The notes under the pieces were generated by a model. That model was not told the DNA's origin and did no database searches. It saw only the letters and a list, made by a program, of their open reading frames with translations. A program made the translations under genes and the position numbers. DNA of 5,094 bases. Origin: Flavobacterium sp. (GTDB lineage: Bacteria > Bacteroidota > Bacteroidia > Flavobacteriales > Flavobacteriaceae). Shown here piece after piece: positions 1-5,094 of the stretch (position 1 is its first letter; every line of letters starts with the position of its first letter). Where the stretch lies: the NCBI GenBank assembly GCA_030152225.1, contig JASLHL010000224.1, positions 1-5,094 on the forward strand, in the 5' to 3' direction.

Positions 1-210
1 CTTACACAGCCTAAATAGGTCAAACAGCCAACAAACAGCCAACAAACAGCCAAGGAGGAACAAACAACGCGAGCCACAATTTTTAGCCGATGAGCCAAAA
101 CACAGTAAAATAAGGAGTAGAAAGGGAAAGAATTTCAATGACAAACTCCCTAAACAATAGCGGAATACGCAAAAAAACAGGGCGGGAATAAAATTAATTT
201 AACTTTTTTA
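1..210. other. left-edge region without a confident gene
   Basis: No confident gene is visible here. The tract is strikingly poor in T on the + strand (no T at all from 21 to 60), which by itself suppresses stop codons. A + strand frame is open from base 2 to a TAG at 158-160 and would encode about 52 residues of a basic, glutamine- and lysine-rich tail. A - strand frame is open from a TTG at 138 to base 1 and would begin with a hydrophobic, signal-like stretch. Either could be the edge of a real gene, but the base skew explains both equally well. Confidence 0.4.
21..53. repeat. 11-bp tandem repeat, three perfect copies
   Basis: The unit caaacagccaa occurs three times without a gap or mismatch (21-31, 32-42, 43-53). 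A unit of 11 does not keep a reading frame, so it is more likely non-coding slippage DNA than a protein repeat. A degraded partial copy may follow near 61. No function can be assigned. Confidence 0.9.
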
Positions 211-240
211 TTTGCTAAACTATTAAAAAGCTTATTTTTG
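211..240 (+). promoter_or_regulatory. Bacteroidota-type promoter for the 121-residue protein gene
   Basis: TTTG at 211-214 and TATTTTTG at 233-240 are separated by 18 nt. This fits the Bacteroidota housekeeping sigma consensus (TTG/TTTG near -33 and TAnnTTTG near -7). Transcription would start near 245-248, leaving a leader of about 25-30 nt before the GTG at 274. The assignment rests on the consensus match; no start site has been measured. Confidence 0.65.
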
Positions 241-273
241 TCCTACAATTAATAATACCCAAAATTTAATACT

Positions 274-639
274 GTGGAAAACGCAAATGCAATTAAACTA
301 ATTAAGTTAATACAATCTGATTTAGTTACAAATGGTCTTGTCGTGGATCAAATCGTTCCAAACCTTAAGAAATTAAGAGAATACGCTTTACTAGAAGAGG
401 TACCTACCTTAGTAAAAGCAATTAGACTAACGTATGAGCACATTGAAAATAATACTGGTTTTTTCATTGCTATTCCTAATGATGAGCCGATAGACGAAGA
501 AGACGTTGTTGAAAACGATGCGGTTGTCGCTCAAAATGATATTGAAAGCTTACAATACCTATTGTCGCTTTTTAAAGATCCAACGAACAAGCACAATCTA
601 GCTGATTTAAAAGAATATAATGCTAAGCTTTTAGCATAA
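274..639 (+). CDS. conserved-looking acidic hypothetical protein, 121 aa
   Basis: I do not recognise a characterised family and assign no function. The protein has no signal peptide or membrane segment, so it is probably cytoplasmic. Residues 1-60 look mostly helical (a run such as LKKLREYALLEEVPTLVKAI at 31-50), a short hydrophobic stretch GFFIAIP follows at 62-68, then a strongly acidic linker (DEPIDEEDVVEND, 70-82), and a second helical segment at about 88-120. The start is GTG; the translated frame holds no internal Met, and the upstream promoter leaves a sensible leader for this start. There is no Shine-Dalgarno sequence, as is usual in this phylum. A good promoter and a strong terminator frame it as a single-gene transcription unit, which supports it being real. 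The two helical parts around an acidic linker could suit a small adaptor-like protein, but that is only a guess. Confidence 0.8.
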   Translation: MENANAIKLIKLIQSDLVTNGLVVDQIVPNLKKLREYALLEEVPTLVKAIRLTYEHIENNTGFFIAIPNDEPIDEEDVVENDAVVAQNDIESLQYLLSLFKDPTNKHNLADLKEYNAKLLA

Positions 640-642
640 CCG

Positions 643-673
643 AAAAGGTCTAGTTTTACTAGGCCTTTTTTTT
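643..673 (+). terminator. intrinsic terminator after the 121-residue protein gene
   Basis: An 11-bp stem (643-653 with 659-669, one G-U wobble) encloses a 5-nt TTTTA loop and runs into a T tract at 666-673. It begins 3 nt after the stop codon. The A run on the left arm could let it also work weakly from the other strand. Confidence 0.9.
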
Positions 674-676
674 ATG

Positions 677-709
677 AAATATTTAGCATTAATATCCGGC
701 TAAATATTT
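677..709. repeat. perfect 11-bp inverted repeat, candidate operator
   Basis: The arms aaatatttagc (677-687) and gctaaatattt (699-709) are exact reverse complements with an 11-nt spacer. Each arm contains the self-complementary octamer AAATATTT, so the octamers also recur in direct orientation 25 bp apart. The right arm runs into the candidate -33 element (707-710) of the next gene. A regulator site or a second hairpin behind the terminator are both possible; the low GC content and lack of a following T run favour a DNA site. Confidence 0.5.
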
Positions 710-737
710 GAATTAATCGGCATTAACCCTATTTTAG
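707..737 (+). promoter_or_regulatory. candidate promoter for the DUF3817 gene
   Basis: TTTG at 707-710 and TATTTTAG at 730-737 are 19 nt apart; the -7 box differs from TAnnTTTG at one defined position. The expected start near 742-745 would leave about 20 nt before the ATG at 764. An alternative -7 box, TAATTTTA at 744-751, has no well placed partner upstream. Confidence 0.4.
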
Positions 738-763
738 CCCCTATAATTTTAAGACGCTATATT

Positions 764-1045
764 ATGGTTAATCTATTTAGGATTACAGCCTTCTTAGAAG
801 GGGTTTCTCTTCTGCTACTATTGTTCATTGCAATGCCATTAAAATACATCTGGGACAGCCCTTATATGGTGCAAAAAGTTGGTATGGCACACGGTATTTT
901 ATTCATTGCCTATATTGTTTTCGCTTTTTTAATCAAAAATGAGTTAAAATGGTCTAACAAAACCCTGTTTTTTGTGTGTATTGCCTCAATAATCCCATTT
1001 GGAACCTTCGTCATGGAGAAAAAATTAAAAAGAGAAATTAGCTAA
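764..1045 (+). CDS. DUF3817 family small integral membrane protein, 93 aa
   Basis: A small inner-membrane protein of the DUF3817 family, whose biochemical role is unknown. I recognise the family from its pattern: an N-terminal FRITAFLEGVSLLLLL (residues 5-20) with a Glu in the first membrane segment, then MPLKYIW at 24-30, the central GMAHGILFIAY at 40-50, and IIPFGTFVMEKKL at 76-88. Three membrane segments are likely at about 8-27, 38-57 and 66-83. The lysine-rich C-terminus (KKLKREIS) suggests a cytoplasmic end. The length is normal for the family, so the gene looks complete. The ATG at 764 is the only plausible start, since the next Met (24) lies after the first membrane segment. It stands alone between a terminator and the ompA promoter region. 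The conserved Glu, Lys and His near or within the membrane could suggest transport or ion binding, but this is not established. Confidence 0.88.
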   Translation: MVNLFRITAFLEGVSLLLLLFIAMPLKYIWDSPYMVQKVGMAHGILFIAYIVFAFLIKNELKWSNKTLFFVCIASIIPFGTFVMEKKLKREIS

Positions 1046-1107
1046 TATACTATCCAAAATATAAATTATTTTCAATTCAAGCGATAAAAAACAGCATTTA
1101 CGCAATG

Positions 1108-1130
1108 AAAATCAACTTAAAATTGATTTT
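1108..1130 (+). terminator. weak AT-rich hairpin, possible terminator of the DUF3817 gene
   Basis: Arms aaaatcaa (1108-1115) and ttgatttt (1123-1130) form an 8-bp stem with a 7-nt loop, 62 nt after the stop codon. The stem has only two G-C pairs and the T run is four bases, so termination would be weak. It is the only candidate in this intergenic stretch. Confidence 0.3.
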
Positions 1131-1156
1131 ACACAATCTGACGCGATTTGAAAAAA

Positions 1157-1207
1157 TTGTATTTTTTTTATAAAAAATGTATATTTAAAAACTTTATAGT
1201 ATATTTG
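1157..1207 (+). promoter_or_regulatory. ompA promoter region with two possible -7 boxes
   Basis: TATATTTG at 1200-1207 matches TAnnTTTG exactly but has no clear TTG at the right distance upstream. A second box, TATATTTA at 1180-1187 (one mismatch), pairs with TTG at 1157-1159 over 20 nt. A T tract followed by an A tract (1162-1177) lies just upstream of the exact box, and such A/T tracts often accompany strong promoters. From the downstream box, the leader before ATG 1270 would be about 55 nt. Confidence 0.6.
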
Positions 1208-1224
1208 CCTCGTAAACGAAACAA

Positions 1225-1236
1225 TAATAGCTATTA
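1225..1236. repeat. 12-bp perfect palindrome in the ompA leader
   Basis: The sequence taatagctatta is fully self-complementary and lies roughly 18 nt downstream of the exact -7 box, within the expected untranslated leader. ATAGCT recurs once more at 1238-1243 in shifted form. It may bind a dimeric regulator; as an RNA hairpin it would have no loop and be unstable. Confidence 0.45.
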
Positions 1237-1269
1237 CGATAGCTGACAAGTGAAAGTAAAAATTAAATT

Positions 1270-2487
1270 ATGAAAAAAATCACATTATCTTTATTAGCAC
1301 TTACAGTAGGTCTTTGTGCTAATGCTCAAGACAAGCCATATAATAAGTGGTCAGTTGATTTGAACGCAGGTTTTGCAAAACCAGCAAGAACATTAAGTCC
1401 AGGGTACAATGCTGAGACTTTCAAAAACTTACATTTAGACGGAGGTGTTAGATATAGCATCAACAATAAATTTGGTGTTAAAGCTTCATTCGGTTTTGAT
1501 CAATTAGATAACTGGACAAACAGTAATTTAAATGCTAAAGCTGATTACTACAGAGTAAGTTTAGAAGGAGTAGTTAACTTAGGAAGAATCCTAAACTTCG
1601 AAAACTGGACTAAAACTTTTGGATTACAAGCTCACGCGGGTGGAGGATATTCTTGGTTAAACGGGAATCAATTCTCTAGCAATGACAAAATGGGTCATTT
1701 AATGGCTGGTTTAACAGGTCAAGTTAGAGTTCACTCTAGAGTAGCTTTAAACGCTGACTTTACAGTAATTCAAAATACACAACAAGATAGAAACTGGGAT
1801 GGTGTTACTGCAACAAACCGTTCTGTATTCCAAGGAACTATGTTCAATGCTACAGTAGGTGTATCGATCTACTTAGGTAAAAACGGACAACACGCAGACT
1901 GGTATTCTCAAGAATCTCAATCGAACTACGAAATCAACGCTTTAGCTAACAGAATCGACAATATCGAAGCAATGTTAGTTGACTCTGATAACGATGGTGT
2001 AGCAGATTACTTAGATTTAGAACCAAATACGCCAGCTGGTGCTTTAGTTGATTCAAGAGGTAGAAATATCGACAAAAACAACAACGGTATCGCTGACAAT
2101 ATCGAAGCTTATTTCCAAGAAAAATACGGAAATACTACGAACATGACTGCTGATGACGCTGCAATGGTTAAAGAATTAATCAACAAAGGTTACGTAGCTG
2201 TTAATTTTGATTTCGATAAAGTTCAACCTACTACTTTAGAAGGTATTAACTTCATCATTTCTTACATGAAAAACAACCCTTCAGCTTCTTTAGAAGTTAG
2301 CGGATATGCTGATTCAACTGGAAACAAAGACTATAACCAAAAATTATCTACAAGACGTGCAAACGCTGTAAAAGATCTATTGGTTAAAGCTGGAGTTCCT
2401 GCTGGAAAAGTTACAGCTAAAGGAAACGGTATCGATGGTACTCAAGCTAAAAACGTTGCTAGAAGAGTAATCTTCAAAGTAAACTAA
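1270..2487 (+). CDS. OmpA family outer membrane protein with TSP3-type calcium repeats, 405 aa
   Basis: A major outer membrane protein that anchors the outer membrane to peptidoglycan. A signal peptide (1-19, MKKITLSLLALTVGLCANA) is probably cut before Gln20. Residues about 25-205 alternate like an eight-stranded beta-barrel and end in aromatic strand residues near VGVSIYLG. Two Asp/Asn-rich thrombospondin type 3-like calcium loops follow: DSDNDGVADYLD (238-249) and DKNNNGIADNIE (268-279). The C-terminal OmpA domain (about 305-405) contains GYADSTG (345-351) and STRRANAVKDLL (360-371). Asp348 and Arg363 have the spacing of E. coli OmpA Asp271 and Arg286, which bind diaminopimelate, so peptidoglycan binding should be intact. 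The ATG at 1270 starts the signal peptide directly and follows an A-rich leader. Codon use is narrow (Pro CCA/CCT, Arg nearly all AGA), as expected for abundant expression. It has its own promoter and terminator. Family assignment is secure; a precise orthologue name is not. Confidence 0.95.
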   Translation: MKKITLSLLALTVGLCANAQDKPYNKWSVDLNAGFAKPARTLSPGYNAETFKNLHLDGGVRYSINNKFGVKASFGFDQLDNWTNSNLNAKADYYRVSLEGVVNLGRILNFENWTKTFGLQAHAGGGYSWLNGNQFSSNDKMGHLMAGLTGQVRVHSRVALNADFTVIQNTQQDRNWDGVTATNRSVFQGTMFNATVGVSIYLGKNGQHADWYSQESQSNYEINALANRIDNIEAMLVDSDNDGVADYLDLEPNTPAGALVDSRGRNIDKNNNGIADNIEAYFQEKYGNTTNMTADDAAMVKELINKGYVAVNFDFDKVQPTTLEGINFIISYMKNNPSASLEVSGYADSTGNKDYNQKLSTRRANAVKDLLVKAGVPAGKVTAKGNGIDGTQAKNVARRVIFKVN

Positions 2488-2506
2488 TTAGTACTTAATT
2501 AATAGT

Positions 2507-2540
2507 AAAAAGCACAAGCCTAAAGCTTGTGCTTTTTTTT
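2507..2540 (+). terminator. strong intrinsic terminator after ompA
   Basis: A perfect 13-bp stem (2507-2519 with 2525-2537) encloses the 5-nt loop CTAAA and ends in eight Ts at 2533-2540. It lies 19 nt after the stop codon. Its A-rich left arm makes it potentially bidirectional, though no gene faces it from the right. Confidence 0.95.
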
Positions 2541-2559
2541 GTTTAAATGTGTACCTTTG
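2527..2559 (+). promoter_or_regulatory. uvrB promoter, overlapping the ompA terminator
   Basis: TACCTTTG at 2552-2559 matches TAnnTTTG exactly. The best -33 candidate is TTG at 2527-2529, 22 nt upstream and inside the right arm of the ompA terminator. Transcription would begin near 2564-2567, only about 10-13 nt before the ATG at 2577. This places an in-frame ATG at 2547 upstream of the transcript and so supports the shorter uvrB start. Confidence 0.65.
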
Positions 2560-2576
2560 CAGTTAAATACGTAGTT

Positions 2577-4562
2577 ATGAAATTTGATTTAAAATCTGAT
2601 TATAGTCCCACCGGAGATCAGCCCGAGGCAATCGCCCAACTGACCCGCGGGATTCTAGATGATCAGCAATATCAAACGCTCGTTGGTGTAACAGGATCTG
2701 GTAAAACATTTAGTGTTGCCAATGTTATCAAAGAAGTACAAAGACCTACCCTCGTTTTGGCTCATAACAAAACTTTGGCTGCTCAATTGTACTCTGAATT
2801 TAAAAGCTTTTTCCCCGACAATGCCGTTGAGTATTTTGTCTCTTATTACGACTACTACCAACCCGAAGCTTTTATTCCCGTTACGGGACAATACATCGAA
2901 AAAGACTTATCAATTAATGACGAACTAGAAAAGCTGCGTTTAAGCACTACGTCTACCCTACTCTCTGGGCGTCGAGATGTCTTAGTTGTCGCTTCCGTTT
3001 CTTGTCTATACGGTATTGGAAATCCCGTTGAATTTCAAAAGAACGTGATTTCAATCGAACTAGACCAAGAAATTAGTCGAACACAGCTATTGCATCGCCT
3101 TGTTCAAAGTTTATATGCGCGAACAGAAGCCGATTTTTTACCGGGCTATTTTAGAATTAAAGGTGATACCATAGAAGTATTTCCCAGCTATGCCGATCAC
3201 CCGTATCGCATTCACTTCTTTGGCGATGAAATTGAAGCCATAGAAGTCTTTGATGTGACAACCGCACAAGTCATTGAAAAATTTACCCGATTAAATATTT
3301 ACCCCGCCAATATGTTCGTTACTTCGCCTGACGTATTAAACAATGCTATTTGGGAAATACAACAGGATTTGGAGAAACAAGTCACCTACTTCAAAGAAAT
3401 AGGCAAACACCTAGAAGCAAAGCGATTAGAAGAACGAACGAATTTCGACTTAGAAATGATGAAGGAATTAGGCTATTGTTCGGGAATTGAAAATTACTCC
3501 CGCTATTTAGATGGCAGAGCTCCAGGTACACGTCCTTTCTGTTTATTGGATTACTTTCCCGATGATTACTTGATGGTGGTTGATGAAAGTCACGTGACTA
3601 TTTCTCAAGTACACGCTATGTATGGCGGTGACCGCTCAAGAAAAGAAAATCTCGTAGAATACGGCTTTCGATTACCCGCTGCACTAGACAACAGACCCTT
3701 GAAATTTGAAGAGTTTGAAAGTATGCAAAATCAGGTAATCTATGTATCTGCTACACCTGCAGACTATGAGCTGCAAAAAAGTGAAGGGATTATCGTTGAA
3801 CAGCTAATACGTCCAACGGGATTATTAGACCCCATCATCGAAGTGCGTCCAACAGAAAATCAAATTGACGATTTAATTGAAGAAATTCAGCAACGCGTGG
3901 ACGTTGATGAACGTATTTTAGTTACCACGCTAACCAAACGCATGGCTGAAGAGCTTGCGAAGTACTTTGCCAAAATGGGCATTCGCTGTCGTTATATTCA
4001 CTCGGACATCGACACTATTGAACGTGTGGAAATTATGCAAGACCTAAGAAAAGGCTTATTTGATGTACTTATTGGGGTCAACCTACTTCGAGAAGGATTA
4101 GACTTACCAGAAGTATCCCTTGTCGCTATTTTAGACGCAGATAAAGAAGGTTTCTTACGCAGCCATCGATCGCTAACCCAAACCGTAGGTAGAGCGGCTA
4201 GGAACGTCAATGGGAAGGCCATTATGTATGGCGATAAAATTACAGCCAGCATGCAAAAAACCATAGACGAGACTGAATACAGACGCAGCAAACAAATGCT
4301 GTACAACACCCAACACAACATTACACCAAAAGGGCTCAATAAAAAAATCAGCAGTGAATTAGTCAAGCCTTCCTATGATGAATTGCTGGGTGAACAGGTG
4401 AAAAAAGTAGCAGAAGAACAGATCAAATACCATTCGAAAGAAGAAATTCAAAAGCTAATCAACACCAAACGCAAAGAAATGGAAAAAGCAGCAATGGATT
4501 TAAACTTTATGTTAGCTGCTCAATTACGAGATGAAATAAAAGTATTAAAAGATAAAATATAA
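2577..4562 (+). CDS. uvrB: excinuclease ABC subunit UvrB, 661 aa
   Basis: The damage-verification helicase of nucleotide excision repair: it is loaded by UvrA, opens the duplex, checks the lesion and recruits UvrC for incision. Visible in order: the family N-terminus [11 protein letters not shown] (9-19), Walker A GVTGSGKT (37-44), motif Ia [10 protein letters not shown] (61-70), the beta-hairpin start [10 protein letters not shown] (90-99), the UvrA-interaction region (about 155-250), Walker B DESH (336-339), motif III SATP (391-394), motif V region [15 protein letters not shown] (498-512), motif [11 protein letters not shown] (535-543), and the C-terminal UVR domain (about 619-658) that contacts UvrC. 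Length is normal and no key motif is missing. I place the start at 2577, giving [10 protein letters not shown], because it matches the family N-terminus; the in-frame ATG at 2547 lies above the promoter box. The DUF1456 gene follows after 10 nt. No E. coli-type LexA box is visible. Confidence 0.98.
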   Translation: MKFDLKSDYSPTGDQPEAIAQLTRGILDDQQYQTLVGVTGSGKTFSVANVIKEVQRPTLVLAHNKTLAAQLYSEFKSFFPDNAVEYFVSYYDYYQPEAFIPVTGQYIEKDLSINDELEKLRLSTTSTLLSGRRDVLVVASVSCLYGIGNPVEFQKNVISIELDQEISRTQLLHRLVQSLYARTEADFLPGYFRIKGDTIEVFPSYADHPYRIHFFGDEIEAIEVFDVTTAQVIEKFTRLNIYPANMFVTSPDVLNNAIWEIQQDLEKQVTYFKEIGKHLEAKRLEERTNFDLEMMKELGYCSGIENYSRYLDGRAPGTRPFCLLDYFPDDYLMVVDESHVTISQVHAMYGGDRSRKENLVEYGFRLPAALDNRPLKFEEFESMQNQVIYVSATPADYELQKSEGIIVEQLIRPTGLLDPIIEVRPTENQIDDLIEEIQQRVDVDERILVTTLTKRMAEELAKYFAKMGIRCRYIHSDIDTIERVEIMQDLRKGLFDVLIGVNLLREGLDLPEVSLVAILDADKEGFLRSHRSLTQTVGRAARNVNGKAIMYGDKITASMQKTIDETEYRRSKQMLYNTQHNITPKGLNKKISSELVKPSYDELLGEQVKKVAEEQIKYHSKEEIQKLINTKRKEMEKAAMDLNFMLAAQLRDEIKVLKDKI

Positions 4563-4572
4563 GTACCTACAA

Positions 4573-4995
4573 ATGACAAATAACGATATTTTAAAGAAGC
4601 TTAGAGTTGCCCTACAACTTAGAGATGAGCAAATAGTTGAAATTCTAGAATTGGTTGATTTTAGAGTTTCTAAAGGAGAATTAGGAAACTTCTTTAGAAA
4701 TGAAGATCACCCAAAATACATGGAATGTGGGGATCAGATTCTAAGAAACTTTTTGAATGGATTGGTAATTTACCTCAGAGGAACAAAAGAAGATCCTAAA
4801 AATCCAATGGATGTGTTACAACAAAACAAAGAGAATATTGTTAAAAAGGTAAAAACTGATCGTCCTGAACCTGCAAAACCAACGAGTAGCAAGCCCAAAA
4901 GCAGTACAACGGGAGGTAAAAAACCATTTGCTAAATCAGATAAGCCAAAAAATCCGCTAGGTAACATTAAGTTCAATAACGGTAAGAAGAAATAA
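4573..4995 (+). CDS. DUF1456 (YehS-like) protein, single domain with basic tail, 140 aa
   Basis: A DUF1456 family protein of unknown biochemical function. Residues 1-72 carry the family signature: NNDILKKLRVALQL (3-16), FRVSKGELGNFFRNEDHPKY (30-49), ECGDQILRNFLNGL (51-64) and RG at 69-70. E. coli YehS, as I recall it, has two copies of this domain in about 155 residues. This protein has one, closest by eye to the YehS second copy (which also reads LKKLR and ECGDQ). The second copy is replaced by a low-complexity tail (about 91-140) rich in Lys, Ser, Thr, Pro and Gly, with 16 basic and 3 acidic residues in the last 50. Such tails often touch nucleic acid, but that is inference. The ATG at 4573 begins the family pattern at once. 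No promoter is visible in the 10-nt gap after uvrB, so co-transcription is likely. Confidence 0.88.
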   Translation: MTNNDILKKLRVALQLRDEQIVEILELVDFRVSKGELGNFFRNEDHPKYMECGDQILRNFLNGLVIYLRGTKEDPKNPMDVLQQNKENIVKKVKTDRPEPAKPTSSKPKSSTTGGKKPFAKSDKPKNPLGNIKFNNGKKK

Positions 4996-5000
4996 GTAAG

Positions 5001-5036
5001 GAGATGAGAAAAGAGAGATGAGAAAAGAGAGATGAG
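5001..5036. repeat. 14-bp purine tandem repeat, about 2.6 copies
   Basis: The unit gagatgagaaaaga occurs at 5001-5014 and 5015-5028, followed by a partial copy at 5029-5036, with no mismatches. It starts 5 nt after the stop codon and is all purine on the + strand except for one T per unit. The unit length does not keep a reading frame. No function can be assigned. Confidence 0.9.
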
Positions 5037-5065
5037 TAGATCGAACCGGCTCACAATACACGACA

Positions 5066-5094
5066 AAAAAAGGAATGAGTTTGATACACTCATT
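5066..5094 (+). terminator. probable terminator of the uvrB unit, cut by the window end
   Basis: Arms aatgagt (5074-5080) and actcatt (5088-5094) are perfect complements around a 7-nt loop, and the right arm ends exactly at the last base. The left arm is preceded by AAAAAAAGG, so a continuation CCTTTTTTT would make a long, possibly bidirectional terminator. The missing right flank is a prediction. Confidence 0.6.

Noticed and set aside
21..53. Left-edge tandem repeats as a CRISPR array
   Set aside because: The 11-bp copies abut directly with no spacers, and no cas gene is present.
1309..1320. Cys16 of the OmpA protein as a lipobox cysteine
   Set aside because: The residues before it are V-G-L, and Leu at -1 does not fit a lipobox. 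The ANA-Q site just downstream fits signal peptidase I.
2547..2576. In-frame ATG at 2547 that would add ten residues to UvrB
   Set aside because: It lies upstream of the exact -7 box TACCTTTG (2552-2559), and the added residues [10 protein letters not shown] do not resemble UvrB N-termini, whereas the start at 2577 does.
2541..2576. SOS (LexA) operator before uvrB
   Set aside because: No E. coli-type CTG-N10-CAG or Bacillus-type box is visible in the short promoter-leader region; Bacteroidota operators may differ, so regulation stays open.
2655..2928. Short open frames on both strands within the start of uvrB
   Set aside because: Both overlap the Walker A and beta-hairpin codons of uvrB and show no recognisable domain or start signals.
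3998..4366. Open - strand frame of about 122 codons inside uvrB
   Set aside because: It lies wholly within a strongly conserved coding region, has no promoter or leader of its own, and its Leu/Ser-rich product looks like an antisense shadow.
4770..5093. Open - strand frame of about 107 codons over the DUF1456 tail
   Set aside because: Its Phe/Leu/Ser-rich product is what the complement of Lys- and Gly-rich codons and GA-rich repeats gives; it also spans the tandem repeat and the terminator-like hairpin.

Overview
The window looks like a chromosomal segment of a Bacteroidota species, most likely family Flavobacteriaceae (Flavobacterium/Myroides type; genus not resolved). The evidence is AT-rich intergenic DNA, four gene starts preceded by exact or near matches to the Bacteroidota promoter -7 box TAnnTTTG, A-rich leaders in place of Shine-Dalgarno sequences, a signal peptide ending in the ANA-Q pattern, and an OmpA protein with calcium-binding thrombospondin-type repeats between barrel and peptidoglycan-binding domain.

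All five confident genes are on the + strand. Left edge (1-210): no confident gene, a T-poor tract with three perfect 11-bp tandem repeats. 211-673: promoter, a 121-residue acidic protein of unknown function starting at GTG, and a strong intrinsic terminator. 677-1045: a perfect 11-bp inverted repeat lying across a candidate promoter, then a small DUF3817 membrane protein. 1046-1269: AT-rich intergenic DNA with a weak hairpin, the ompA promoter region and a 12-bp palindrome in the leader. 1270-2540: ompA-family gene with a strong terminator. 2527-4995: uvrB, the DNA-damage recognition helicase of nucleotide excision repair, followed after 10 nt by a DUF1456 (YehS-like) gene with one domain copy and a basic tail. 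4996-5094: a 14-bp tandem repeat and what looks like the left half of a terminator cut by the window end.

The terminators divide the window into separate transcription units: the 121-residue gene alone, probably the DUF3817 gene alone, ompA alone, and uvrB with the DUF1456 gene. Only that last pair suggests a shared context, and this rests on spacing alone. I see no mobile element, CRISPR array, RNA gene or defence cassette, and nothing that amounts to a new multi-gene system. The points most worth a second look are the half-length DUF1456 protein beside uvrB, the overlap of the ompA terminator with the uvrB promoter, and the inverted repeat before the DUF3817 gene.
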